Shown here piece after piece: positions 1-13,749 of a stretch of DNA of 64,000 bases. Every line of letters begins with the position of its first letter. Positions within the stretch are counted from its first letter, which is position 1. Under the pieces are notes generated by a model, which saw only the letters and a program-made list of their open reading frames with translations, ran no database searches and was not told where the DNA came from. The stretch covers positions 5,372,839-5,436,838 of the forward strand of contig NC_087383.1 of NCBI RefSeq assembly GCF_963675165.1, given 5' to 3'. This stretch comes from Halichondria panicea. Lineage: Eukaryota > Porifera > Demospongiae > Suberitida > Halichondriidae. A program made the position numbers and the translations under genes.

Positions 1-2436
1 CTTCTGTCTTCTTTTCTTCAGCATACTCAGTAAGTTTTGGCTTGCGAGGTATTGCTATATAAAATATAGATGAAACAGCATTTGTAGTAGTTAAATATCT
101 CGGGCCTACAGGCCCTTCACCACAATCTACTACCGGGCCAATAACAATTATGAGGTAAAAATAGGTGATTACACATTCATGCACACAAAAGCTATACATC
201 CACCTGATTCAAAACTAATGCTCTTGGGGTGATCACCAATCATAAGGGAATGTATGCCTAAAATTAAAATTTCTGTAACGCTTAGCGTATTCCCAAAAAA
301 GGGATCTTTAGTGGTGCTCTTTAATTCAACTTTTTTCTAGCACTAAATTCTGCCAGCTGATGTATGACTAATTTTCTTTGGCTTGGGGTGATACCACATG
401 ATTTACCAACAAGCATATTGAAGTATACGACCTAAACATTAATCATTTCAGAGAAAAAGGGATAAATGTGTACAATACAAGATTAAACTTACCTAAATTC
501 AATGAAGAAGATAGTTGCAACGGTAAATAGAGCTTGAATAATGGTTATTCACTATCTATATAACTCTTTCCTTGGCAATCTGTTGTAGAAATTACAACAA
601 CGGTAACGAATCGTTATGATGAATTAGATGAAGTTGTATGTGAGCTCCTCCCTGACAAACAAACTGTAGTCTAGGTAACGGCCTTATCAGTCAAGTAGGC
701 TAAAAATCTGTGTCCTTTGATGTAAGCTTTGATGTCTCTTTGTGCATATGTAGTTAAAAAAAAAAACAAAAAAAAAAAGAAACCTTTGACTAGCTAGGAA
801 GAGTAGCAGCAGTAGTAGTAAGAAGAGTAGCAGTAGTAGTAGTAGCAGTGCAAGCAGGACTAGACTAGATTAAAAAGTTGGTGGAAAGAATAACTGACCG
901 TTTGGACGTCACCTGGCTGCCAGACTTTCATCTGGACTCTTCCCCCTGAGTAGCTGGCCTTTCTCTAAGCCACAAAACTGAGCAAGAAGCTGAAGAAGCA
1001 GCTAGACAGAGACATGTACCTAGCCTTGAGAATTGGGAGGCGTGGCTCAACTAGTTAGCCCAGCCCAGAGGAATTGTTACCGTGGGTACTGAACAACCGT
1101 AGAAGTAGGGCTACCCCTGGCTTTACTGAATTAACTAGCTGTGTCTGCTGTCTAGTTGGACCAGATTTAGCTAGATAATGAGGTAGAGAATAGTTGAGCG
1201 GTGCTGTGTGTAGCTTGAACTGTACTGGCTGGCAAGAATCTAGTAAGCACCCTATGGCTATGCACTGATAACTCGTCAGAATGGAGGGTATGTTCTAGGG
1301 ATCTGGACAGCTGTACATCCAAAGGAGCCAGGGAGTGCCAATCATCTTCTCCCAGTCTCTGACACGCTAAACAAAAGGAGCTAGAACTGGGAGTCCCAGC
1401 TAGAATTGCTAGCCGGATCTAGACTAATAGAATGACATGGAGGCGTGGTGAGGCCGGATCCACACTAATTGATCGACCTAAAGACGCTCCTGTTCCAGAT
1501 TTCACGAATGGCAAGGAAAGGGATAAAGCACAGTTGCACTGGATACTGGAAAACTTGACAGAATACTAGTGACAACTCATAAAATCCTAGATTTGCAATA
1601 ATCTCAGTTACCCGCGAAGTTCCTGGGGAATAGATTAACCCTCATTAAGCGAGGCGCGGATGTTTATCGAGGTCATATGTGAAGTACATTGAAATCTACT
1701 TCCGTTTCCAATCCCTCTCTCCTACATCTATGGTTTAACCAAGCTTAAACCTCATCTATGGTCAGGCTAGCCTCGATTTCAGGCCAATACCTGACCACTT
1801 TTCACATATTTATTTGGTAAAGGTCGTTAACATTAAAAATAGCTGCAAGATGTCTTTCGAGTTCCTTCCGGCCTGACATTGGTGCCTCTCCAAACCAGCA
1901 GAAGACATCTAAGGCATCAGTTGGAACTGGAATTGGTTACACTGGGATGATTGTTCAGAGCGTGCTTTCTGTTTTACTTGTGTCAGTGCTTTCAAAACCA
2001 AGCAACTTACCTGTGGCACTGCTGATGTCGCCTTCATCACCAGAGGGTACCAAAACTGGCTAATAATTCTGATCAACCTGTCACAAGCAAGCAGTTAATG
2101 TAATGATCACCATTCCGGCCACACACAGTGATGTTGGTGAATCCCTTTCTTAGCTGGTGAGAAGCAAGTTAATCGTGCCTGTTTTCTGAAGCTTTGTCAG
2201 TAGTATTCGGTTTCTTGCTCGAAAAGGACTGAGCACTTAGAGGTGATGGTGAGCCAGATGGCAATTTTATTCAATTGTTGACATTAAGATCTGAAGATGA
2301 AACTGATGGTAGGCTAACTAGATGGATGCAATGAAAGAGTAATAAGTATACCAGCCATGAAATACGAATGAGATTTTACAGGTAATGGCTTCTGATCCAT
2401 GCAGGCTTCTGTACCCTTTGTCCGACAAGATGGACT
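1..2436. other. Repeat-rich left flank without a confirmed gene
   Basis: There is no convincing complete gene here. It holds an A-rich tract near 755-780, an AGY trinucleotide microsatellite near 800-850, and the right end of a CATAGAT-family MITE around 1690-1733 (TTTCCAATCCCTCTC ... CTATG). Two short minus-strand pieces, 532-493 (hydrophobic when read, LFTVATIFFIEF) and 54-27 (ends in a stop), would fit a membrane-tail exon pair and are discussed as a finding. Confidence 0.5.
800..851. repeat. AGY (AGT/AGC) trinucleotide microsatellite
   Basis: An imperfect run of AGT and AGC triplets with an A-rich tract about 30 bp upstream. Simple low-complexity DNA; no reading-frame context supports a polyserine product. 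Confidence 0.8.
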
Positions 2437-3285
2437 GTGAAAGCTGACGCCTTAGCTAGCGTTCTAGCTAACTACTCTGTGCTTCAGACCAGTTTGGAGA
2501 GCTTTGCTGAGATGGTGTATGCTCGGGTGAATGGCATAGGAGCGCAGCTCGATAAGTTTGATTTCCTCTTTGGAGTGATGCTGGGTGAGTGGCTATTACG
2601 TTTAGCTGATAACCTTCAGTCGAACCTTACAGCACAAGGATTTGTCAGCAGCTGAAGCCGCTTACCTCACCTGTGATGCAGCAGTGATGCTCAGTTCACA
2701 ATCTTTTGGCAAATGGTGACAACTAAGCAGAGCGAGTTCGATGTTGAGGAACCAGCACTTCCTCGAAGGCGAAGAGCTCCAGCACGACTTGATTAAGGAA
2801 CAGTGCCACATTATGCAGTTACTGTGGAAGACCAGTTCTGAGCGCAATATTTTGAAGCTTTAGATCTCCTAATCTCATGCTCGTTTTGACCAGCCAGGTT
2901 ATAAAGTGTACTCAAATCTGGTATATACTAAATGCAGCAAACGGATCGACTGAAAGAAGTCTTAAAATTGTATGGTGCTAATTTGGAAGGTTCTCTCCTC
3001 AAGACACATCTGAAGACGAAGTCTACGAAGCCTGTTCGATTCTCCATGATCCGTACATTTCTCATTGAGTTAGATCAAGCTCAGTTGCTCCTCTCTGAAG
3101 TTGTGAAGCTGATGAAACTAATCTTAGTCATGCCAGCAACAAAAGCAACTAGCGAGCACTCTTTCTCAGCTCTAAAACGAGTGAAGACGTACTTGAGAAG
3201 TTCAATGACCCAGACACGTTCGAACCATTTAATGCTCCTCCACGTACATAAAGAAATTACGGATTCTGTGCAAATGACTTCGTAG
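2437..3285 (+). pseudogene. Decayed hAT transposase (ZMYM1/TTF-type), plus-strand relic
   Basis: Two reading-frame blocks show a broken hAT transposase. The first (2437-2655) carries ARVNGIGAQLDKFDFLFGVM, the middle-domain block typical of TTF-zinc-finger/ZMYM1-like hAT proteins. The second (2932-3285) holds the C-terminal dimerisation motif: LILVMPATKATSEHSFSALK followed by KTYLRSSMTQTRSNHLMLLH. Between them the frame shifts and meets stops at about 2665-2920, where degraded fragments remain. No terminal repeats or 8-bp target duplication could be placed with confidence. It is inactive and lies beyond, or in a 3' intron of, PARP16 on the opposite strand. Confidence 0.75.
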
Positions 3286-3760
3286 GTAGTAGTGATCACC
3301 GTCTCAGTATTTTTGGGTGTACACTTTTGTAACCTCACTTTTGTAACCTCAATTTTATACCCGTACCAATATTAATTTTGTCAATTAAAATATCAATTTT
3401 CAAATTCATTAAATATTATTCAAAATTTTCAAATTCATTAAAATTAATAATTATTACTCAAAATGCACCAGAATGCGCCAGCAAGCACCATTCCAACAAC
3501 TTTTTCCCCGGACCCCCTTTATGGGTCCGGCCTGACCACTTCATATTTACTTCCTCCGGCTCTGGTTTTGCTATGTACTCTTCTGAAAAAGTATAGTCGA
3601 GAACCAAATTGCAACTCCAGCTTTGAGCAGCTGTGGCAGTCTACACTGGTACCAACACAGTATTGTATACCTCGCTTGCGCATGCACACCGAGGCATAAT
3701 TATTTTTGACTGATTGTGAATTCATGCACTAGCTGTGTCACTCACATAGACATGAACTTT

Positions 3761-6700
3761 CTATAAAATCTCTGAAAAGTTGCTGATTGCAGAGTTCCAA
3801 TCAGTACTATGAAGAGAACATACAGTAGAAGCACCACAATGAATATGTTGTTGCACAGCCAACTTTGCCCAGTATACCTGCATAGGATGTAACATACACA
3901 TCTTCCAATATACATTGGTTATGGTGCTTGGGTTACAATTATATAAAAAGTGTCTTATTACGGACCTCCTTGTTCCATCCCGCCTGTACAGCAGTATGTA
4001 CTTGAGTCTCATCAGTTCATCGTTTGACACTATAAAGTACTCTTCTGGTACTTTATTCTGTAGGTTGGGCTCATTACCACGCTGCACTTTTTTAGACCTG
4101 TGGCACATTTAGATAACACTCGTCGGTTGCACTAAGTAGTAGCAGAGATTGAAGAGAGAGGGATATGAAACTTTATGACGCAATCCGTGTTACCCAAAAT
4201 GGGCGTAGCACATTGTCTTTACTGCAAGTTCTATGTAAAATCATGTAAAATACTTTGTGGGACTGTATCTCTGGACTTGCTGCTACATATAGAAAAAAGT
4301 TGATATTTGAGTAAGTGCAAGAGCTCCTCAGCTAAAAGCCGAGAGACAGCTTGTTCGATCACTTCAACTTTTTTGACCTCTTGTACTTGTCCTGGAGCAA
4401 AATTTTGCAAATTGTACACTAAAAATCGATTATACTTTCAGCATCAGAGCGATCTAGCCTTTGAGACAGGCACCAGCACATAGAATACATTAATCTTGTG
4501 AAAACCAACTTGCTTTCTGCTACAGTCCCACAAATGCTAGTATAGCCAATATCTAGGGTTTTGGATTTTATTGCCACCAAACAATCTGTGGCTAGTCAAT
4601 TATTATGATCATAATTCTTCAAGTGAGTCATCCAGCTTCCTGTGGGCCTGTTTTGTTTTATTTACCGCCATTTTTATAGCAAGGCGGAGAGCCTAAACTT
4701 TTTACTCTGTTTTACATTGAGCACACAATAAGCTCACGTGATCTAGTTTTATATCCCCTTCTCTTCAATCTCTGGTAGTTCTGTATGTCAAGATGACTTG
4801 ACACATTTTAATTTCACTATGCATACTCTCGCTACATGCATGTATGTGTACATGCACACTCACAGCACTGTAGGGTGTTTTACAACTTCACAGATAGCCA
4901 CACAACTGGCCCTGTGTGGTAAACAGCTGTTTGGCCAGAGAGGGCCACTGGGACTCCAGTTTAAACACACACCCAACTCTGTGGACAGGTAAGTACCTTC
5001 ACCAAATGCTGACACCTGGAGTGTAATAATAACACTCAATGTTGCAAGCTGCATTGCATGTGCTAATACCTCTCGGCATGTTCTACTTCGCTCAAAAATA
5101 ATATTATATAGAAGAGGTAAAATTAGCAATTGTTGACAATGAACGAATTATTGACATTATACAGATTGATGAATGATTTTCTAGAACAAGTAGGGTTTAC
5201 CATACCCCCAAAACAATGTGTTTAATAGGGTGGCATAGACCTACACTATCAACATTATTTACAAAAGGGGAGGGGTTTGACTGGGTATTGGGTGTAGCCA
5301 GAGGAGGAATGCCAGGGTCAAAAGGTCACTAATTAAAACACCACGTGGCCCCCCCTTAGTTTATACACCACCAATAGTTTATAATCACAACAGAAATCGG
5401 TTGAGCTATTGCGCCCCAGAGGAATCAGCTTAAGAGGAGATCCACAATTTAATTGCAACCTTTGACCTTTTATTGCATTCTTCAAAACCACAAGATATGG
5501 AAATTAGCCTTCCGTGGCTAGGGAATAAATTTTGATGTACGTACTGGCTTGTTCTAGATAGATCTAGCTTTCCAAGCAAAGAACAGAAGCGCTAAGCTGC
5601 TATATGCAGCAAAGGTCAAGAACCCAGAACAAGAATGTTTAATCCTTCATTAAGACCCTATTGACTCTGGCATTCCTCCTCTGGGGTGTAGCTGGGTTGG
5701 GTTATCAAAGGGGTAAGATCAGTGTGGTGAGAGCTTGGTGCAAGTGAATTGGGCGACGTAGCGGAGAGAAATTTGTGTGAGAATCATTCGGCAGGTAAAT
5801 GGGCACTTACATTATTAAGTTATCGTCAAGTGACCTTATCTGGGAGTTACGATCACTGAAGGGGTTGTCGCACATCTCGCCAATTAGGCTATAAATAAAC
5901 GCACATTTCTACCCATCCGACCCTCTCCTTTCTGTACAAAGCACTAGACTACTGTAGCTGTGTGTGACATCAACCAACCGCACCGTTTGTGGTTGCATGA
6001 GTAATAGTTAGTCACTTTGTAGATAATATTTTTGTGATTGCTGCTTGTACTGTAGCTTCATTTGTGAGTAAAATATTCGTAGTCAGAGCTCCAAATACCA
6101 GCTTATATATCATAGGTACACAAGCATTCTGTGTACCTTCACGACAATCAAGATTATACTCGATACTCACCATCAGAACCTATAGGTTAAGTGCTGGAGA
6201 GGTATTTGAGAAGCATGCATTGGACATAATACGTTTCCCGGGTTTTCACGGGAAGTTTCAGAACAAAACACGGAATGGCTTCAGAGCCGTAGACTTTAAT
6301 GTAAAAGCATGACGTCAACCACTTCCGTTGCCAATCCCTCTCTTCTACTGCCTTTCCTACTTTGTTTTGTCCTTATGTGCATTTTGTTGTCTTTTGACCG
6401 ATCAAAGGAATAGCAGTGCCAGTGTATGGCTTAACAGTGGCGGATCCAGGAAAAATGAAAGGTAGGTTCCAAAGTAACGAGCGCGCAGCGCGCAATTTTT
6501 TTTGTGGGTACGCTCACTTCCAGTCACACATGACTAGGCCATGTTGCAAATTCAATGTAAAATGTCACGTGACGCCTCTCCCTATTCAATCTATGGTACA
6601 ACAAACCTACACAGCTCTGTCTCTAGCTAGCTAGCTCCGCGTATGATTTTTAGGATATTTTCTCTGATGAATTCAGTATTATAGGAAATTTTACGGGAAA

Positions 6701-9700
6701 AATATTCAATAATTTTGCGCATGCGCAAGCAGTTGATAGTCTTTTCTATGAAGGCCGGTGAAAGAGGCTAAGGCTAACCTGAACACTCCTTTGGCAGTTG
6801 ATACATCAAAACAACAGGTACAGACTTTACAGCCTGTGCGTAAAATTGTGATATAAAAACAAAGTATAATGTTTGTGACAAAGGCTAGCTGACAGACTAA
6901 TTGTGCCGCATTGTGCAACACAGCTGAATATAAATATACAATTACATGACTGTGGAGCTATGAATATCTGTTGCATGGGCACATTAAGTGGTAAGTACAT
7001 GGGTTGTCAGGAGGGTATTCTTGATTAAAGTTAGTGGTGCGCTGATATCCGTGGTAAGTATCAAGTTCCATAACCTTGCAACACGATTGAGGTACGTGTA
7101 CTTGCGCTGTAGCATCTGGCTTTGACAGTGAGTGTATTGTTGCAACTGAAGCGGGTGCGACCGACTAGTAACACATTTTATGTGGTCTCTTACGTAGTTG
7201 TCCGATGGTTCAGAAAATTATGTAGTGTAGTTTCAATTTGGACAGTCTCGATTTGTACGAGCTTGAATAATCGTTAAGGATGAATGTGGTGGAGCAGAGG
7301 AGGCTGGAACCACTTGACCTTAGCTAATTAAGGTCACTAATTGGATTTATCCAAACTTCTCTTGCAGACTACTTCAAGCCTAGTTTTTAGTGTCACAGTT
7401 TAAAACGTTCTTTTTCAGGGGGGGTCAAATTTTATTTTCGCCAATTTTGCTCAGAAGCAGAGATACAAGTCTCAAAGCCAGCTATGCAGTGGCCTCGAGA
7501 ACAAGCCGCTCATAATATCAAGGCTAGTGCAAGAGCAAGACTTTTGATTGTATCTCTGCTTCTGAGCAAAATTGGCGAAAATAAAAAATGACCCCCCCCC
7601 CCCCCTGCAAAATAACGTTTTAAACTGTTTAAACTGATAGACACTAAAAACTAGGCTTGAAGTAGTCTGCAAGAGAAGTTTGGATAAATCCAATTAGTGA
7701 CCTTAATTAGCTAAGGTCAAGTGGTTCCAGCCTCCTCTGGTGGTGGAGGATCTCCTTTGGATTCTCTTCAGTTTTTGAATGTCCTTGATCAAATTTGGTC
7801 TCGGGAGCAGTAGGTGACCTGGGATCGAACTAGGGTTATGTATATCTACTTCTTTGGTTAAGAGCTCGGTAGGCCTTAGATGATAAAATTATGAGGTCAT
7901 AATGCAGTGGTTGCTGGCTGTGCACAAGTAGGTATTTTTCTTGTGTAGCAAAGTTGAGGTGAGAATTGTAGTCTTGGTGCCAGTTCATATTCCATGTACA
8001 TGTAGCGCACCAGGATGACAACTGGTTGATGTCCTTGTTGGTATTCGGTAGAAGTGATGCACTACAGTGGCGGATGTAGGATTCTTGTCAGGGGGATTCC
8101 AGTGGCAAGGCAAGGCTCAAGTGGGAAGGACTCTGCATTTTACCTAAAAAAGGTCGTCACTTCTATGGAACAGTCAGCATGCGCACTACAACATTAGATT
8201 TTGCCTAAAAAAAGGTCAGCACTCCTTAGCATGTAGCCTTTGTGACTACAAAACAGAGCTTCGCAGGACTTAGGAAAACTGTGTTGGAATAATAAATCTA
8301 AAATAAAGATCATAAAATTCGAGACGAGAAATCTTGAAATCCAGCTATATAGCAATCAAGGACCAGCTAGCCTTCTAAGACAAAAAAAAACACTCTCGAA
8401 ATCCAGCTAGAAATTGCGATTTTTAACATCTCGTACGCTAAAAAGACCTGCAAACAGTGCAGCTCAAAATGAAATCCGAGATGAGAAGTCTTGAAATTCA
8501 GCTGGCAATCAACCTTCCAAAGACAAGAACAAACGAAATCCAGCTGGAAATTTTAATTTCACATCTCTGTACGCTGCCCATAAACAGTGCAGCTTAATTT
8601 GCAGCTCTTTTCTCACTCTTGCATCTCTGCAAGAGTGTGAGAACTAATAGCTAGCGTTCCAGGGCTAACTACTATAAATGTTGAGGTAGCAATTAACACT
8701 ATGAAGAAGTTTTGCTACGCATGCACTATATTCTAAAAAGGCATTCCAACTAGAACAAAATAATTATTATGAGCCTTTTTGTACTATGTATATAGCTAGA
8801 AGCTTTCACCTGCACTTCATTGATCACTGAGCTACAGTTACACAGACACGCAAATAAACTACCGAACTTACTTTTTGCTGTTTTCGTGGGTTAGCAATCA
8901 TACACAAAAAACTACAAAAATTGTTGTTTATTTAAAATTATCTGCTATAGGCATGGCTTCCAGTAAATCACGAAAAATTATTCCATCAAATTCTTTTAGA
9001 GGCCAATTTGAAAATTTCGGGCTATACAATTATAATTGTTATAAAATCAGTACGGAAACAATTAGAGGCACACCTTATTGAGTATGTTTAATAGCCCATT
9101 GTGAACAATAGAGTGGAAATTCTCCAGAGAGCTGCCATGAAAAGCAAAAAATACTCCATGACTTCCAACAACAGACTGAAAGTTGGTCTCTACCTCTTTA
9201 CTGTAGACAACTTCAAACACATACTGTGGCTTAGTTGACGGGGCTCTAGTGATGGGTAGCTTGGACTGCGAGAGAATGTGATCTATCTGTATAGGGAAGT
9301 GAGGATAAAAGTACACTCTTACCATTTCATTCCTCAAGTACATGGGCAACAAAGAGTGCAGGGGTACACTATTTGGTTCCTACATTATATGGGGCCCAAA
9401 GAGTGTGCTTGTGTCTGCACGTACAGTAGCGGTCAAAAAAGTACCCGTTCCGTTTACGTAGTATGTCCGTAGTACGCTGGTACGTTGCAAAATAAATGCT
9501 AAAAATACGCTCAAGATAGGTTTTGTACCGTTGCGTTTTTTTTTTTAATCAACCGTTGTTAAATTTTTCCTTCGGCCACACCCATGCAACTCTGTACGCA
9601 GCTAGCTAGCTAGAACTTTTACAGCAGTTAGCTGTTAGATATTATAGCTAGCTACATAGCGTTTTCTAACCTTGTAGAACAGAGATAGGACTCTATAGAC

Positions 9701-11799
9701 ATCCTTTTTGATGAGAAGGTTAATTAAAGAACTTGTGAATGGTGCGTTTTATGTCTTTGTTGTAGATCTAGAGCTAGACTTACAGCTAGACATAGCCATA
9801 GCATAGCTAAGTAGCTAGACTAGCTACAATACTCGAGATGACTAGGATTATATCTTTGTTCGTTTTCTAAAACTTTTCTGCAAAACGTACTTGCAAAGTG
9901 TAACGGTAATTAGCAACGGTACGGTAAATTCAACGCTTTTGATACGGTGTCAAAACGGAAACGCTTCGAACGTACTACGGACGTACTACGTAAACGGAAC
10001 GGGTACTTTATTTTGACCGCTACTGTATATAGGGAACAAATAGTGTAGTTGATAGTCTTACAAACAATTTTGAGTGCTTAAAAGTGTCATTATCATACTG
10101 GCCGGGTAACACGATAATACCCTAGCATAAGATACATCTGTCTATAAAATAGGCAGCCACTATACAGCTGCATGTTCACAAAGAGTCGTGTACAACGTTG
10201 CATGTACTAGCTAGCTGTGGAAGAGTCACTAGGTACGGAGCTCGAGGAAGAGTCCGATCACAGCAGTGGACCCGGTCCGGTGGTTTAGAAGTGTGAAGGG
10301 TCAAAGATGGCAGTGTGATCACTGCCAAAGTGTTGCGCAGCTCTACTGTAGGGATAGCCTCCTTCACAAGGCCATCTTCAGTGCGGCCTGGAATCGAGGC
10401 TACTGTAGGGATTGCCAGTGCAGCTACTGCCCAGCGTTAACGGTTAGCGCATGCGCAAGCAGTCTATACCAGGCCCACTTTTGGAGGAAGTGCAGCATGT
10501 CAATCCGTAGAAACTGGATTATTAGCGCATGCGCTTTTAGGGTCAATAGCAAGCAGAGCTCTATACGCTTATATTCAAGAATGCGCCTATAATGCAATCA
10601 TTTTGAGCCCCACCCAGCAACCGGATGTCTCTGTGATCAGAGGAGGTACGACAGGCGCAGTGCAGCTTAGGCAATTAGCCTTTGATTGAACAATAATTAT
10701 CCGCCCACGCCCCGCCCACGTCGTATGTTTTTGATGTGAGTAATCAGAGGCTAATTACTTTAGCTGCACCGCGCCTGTCGTACCTCCTCTGCTCTGTGAT
10801 GAGAGCTGACTCGCAAGCTGGCTAGAAAGTGAGCAAGCAAGGCAAGCAGGCAACCCTAACTGGATATATATCATACTATTATGTTACAGTTCATTTAAAT
10901 TCATATTATAAAAACATTCCAGGAACTTGACCTCATCCATGTCTCACATTCTCTCAGCATGATCAGACAAGGTAACAGCATGCCCAGAGGGTCCTTACAG
11001 ATGGATATCACCAGCTATAACTAGTGTTCAAGCTGGCGCTGTGCTAATGCCTCTCGCCATGTTTTTGCTTTCGCTCAAAAGTATTAGAGTGTTGTATTAG
11101 TTTCTATAATGAATTTTATATTAAAGTTAGCTTATCTATATAAAGTCACTGGGAAGAAAAGACTTATTTACATGCATCTATTGTTGTTATTTATTGTATT
11201 ATGTGGCTTACCAGGACCTCAAGAAAGAAGAAAATTGATTCTTCCAGGATCTGTAGTTCAGTGTATATAATATCTAGACCTGTGTACATGCATATTGTTA
11301 TCTTTATTGTTATTATGGTAGTGTTTTGTGGCTTACCAGGCCCTCAAGACAAAGATGATTCTGCCAGGAGGATCTGGATCTTGGATATTATTTTCTCACA
11401 GGGGGAATTAGTGCGCATGCGCATTACATCCACAGGAATAATTAAAGGGTGTGTCCAAAGAGATCAATTTCACAAATGGCTACTGCTAGCTAGCTGGTTT
11501 AACAGATATTTTCTGAGTATTGTAGCTAACAAAAAGCTAGCGCTTTAGTGCAAGGCTAACTCATATGTTGAATAGAAAGTTTGTGCGGACAGATGATGCT
11601 ATGAAAGATTCTGAAGAGACTGTAACAGCCTTCAATGTGAGTCAAACTAGCCATAACTCGAGAAAGAAGCTTTAGTTCGCTAATCCATGAATCAAAATTC
11701 AAGAGAACGTGGCTAGAAGCCTATAGAAGCTGTTAGCTTTCGTCGCATTGCAACCGTTGAGCAGTTACAGCTGGAACAGACACACAGACACACAGACAG

Positions 11800-11832
<33 letters not shown>

Positions 11833-13718
11833 GCTTTACCGTATCCCTCCTGCGGCTACGCCTCGAGGCATAATTATAGCTATCATGCACTGTACAAGCT
11901 AACTAGTAGTTGGGCGGAGCCCGACCGTCCCTGACGGGAAGTCGGGTTTCAAGCCTATGTCAGGATTTGTCTTGTTGAATTACAGCAGAGATACAAAAGA
12001 AAGGGGATTGGAAACGAAATTTTTACGAAATTTTTGCGTGAAGCATTCCGCGTTATAGGGCGTGGCTAAAACTACAAAGAATTATATTTATAGTCAGCAT
12101 GCTCATTACCTGTCTTGACTGCTCTACAATGTGCTGTACATAGAAACAGTGAAATTTATCATTTTTAATGTTGAAAGTAAAGAGAATTTAGCTCTAAAAA
12201 GTCGACTAAGCCATGCAGCCACTATTACTAGACAAATAAATGCTATGCAAGAAGAAATAGCCTTTACTATGAAGTCGTAGGAGGGACAGGCCCGTGGTGT
12301 GTCTAAAAGTATACTAAAGCAGTTTGAAGGACTATACTGCCAACGTTTATGAACAGTACAGCTTATTTATAGCATGAAGCCATTCTATGTAGCACTTAGA
12401 TACATAATAACCAAGTCAGCAATGTCCTTTGCTGTTTTGACTTCACAGGAGGGACAGAGAAAAGTTGACATAGAGTAATTCAAGCTAAACTCAAAAAAAT
12501 TGGAAACAGAGTAAAGACAACGGACTTAGAGCTTGTCAGTGGTATAAGCTTACTTCTCTCAAGTATCTCCCAGGCCCTGAGTGATCTCTAGTGGATAGGA
12601 GAGCTAGAAACCAGGGATACAAAACCGTAGCGCAGTCCTCCATGTAATTATTTGCGAGCGCAATAATTACACGGAGTGCTTCACCGGATGTCAGTCCTTT
12701 TACATAGGGCGTGGGCGGTCGTTTCCAATCCCCTTTCTTTTGTATCTCTGATTATGTAACACGCTGATAAGCAGCTATGAATAATCATTTTATTCTATAA
12801 ATATTATTATTCTGAAGTGGGTGTTAACCAATTTTATCTTGCTTGAGGTTGCGCAACCGGACGTGACACAGACCACAGTAGAAATGCTGCAATCTGATTG
12901 GGCTGCAACTATAGTTGCAGCAAAGACAAATCCTGACATTGGCTTGAAACCCTACCTCCCGTCAGGGACGGTCCTAGCTCATAGATAAACAAAATTAGCT
13001 GAATCAATTTTAAAATTTCACTAATAACCTTCGCATAATTGGAAAAGCGCTTCAATTCGAGTATAAAAAGCCTGCAGTTGAGCATGCGCTTAAAATAAAG
13101 ATACGCTTATAATCGAGTAAGCGCTAATAATCCAGTTTCTACGGTAGCAGGCCTTCTCTTCAATGGGAGGCCCAACTCCCCTCTGCGCACGGAAAACATG
13201 AATGCATCAAAAAGCGGGCTTATTTGTTTATGACAAATAATGAAAGCATCGCAGGTGCTGATGCCTCGGTGGAGGTGCCAAAAACTACATAACATAAAGC
13301 TACTAAATTAATAGCTTTTATATACATGATGAACATTTTTGCATTAATTAATTTTGCTGCACGCAAACTCAGAGTGGGTAATGATCGACTATGATTGTTG
13401 TTAAAAACGATCGATACCAAAAGTTCAAGTCTAAAATTAATGGCTGCATCAGCAGAGCCTTGCAAGCTCTCTTCTCACTTTTGCAGGTACCAATAGCTAG
13501 CGTTCTAGTGCAGAGCTAACTACTATACAAGTAGAGTAGCAACACTCGGTAAACAAGTTGGCTACGTGCTCTTTTCAAAAGGCTGCAATATGGCATTCCA
13601 AGTAAGCAAAACTAGGCATAACTCGAGAATGAAGCATTATTAATTTTTGCAAATCCACGAATTAAAATGACTAGAAGCCTATAGCTTTCAATTCATCATT
13701 GAGCAGCTGTAGCAGTCT

Positions 13719-13749
<31 letters not shown>

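Noticed and set aside
4231-4419. A minus-strand 62-aa helical frame (VEVIEQAVSRLLAEELLHLL)
   Set aside because: It lies wholly within the MITE at 4143-4774 and has no flanking splice sites that connect to PARP16.
10266-10592. A 108-aa cysteine-containing plus-strand frame
   Set aside because: It runs through repeat sequence (TTAGCGCATGCGC and CCGTAGAAACTGGATTATTA words also found inverted near 13040-13145) and has no splice or family support.
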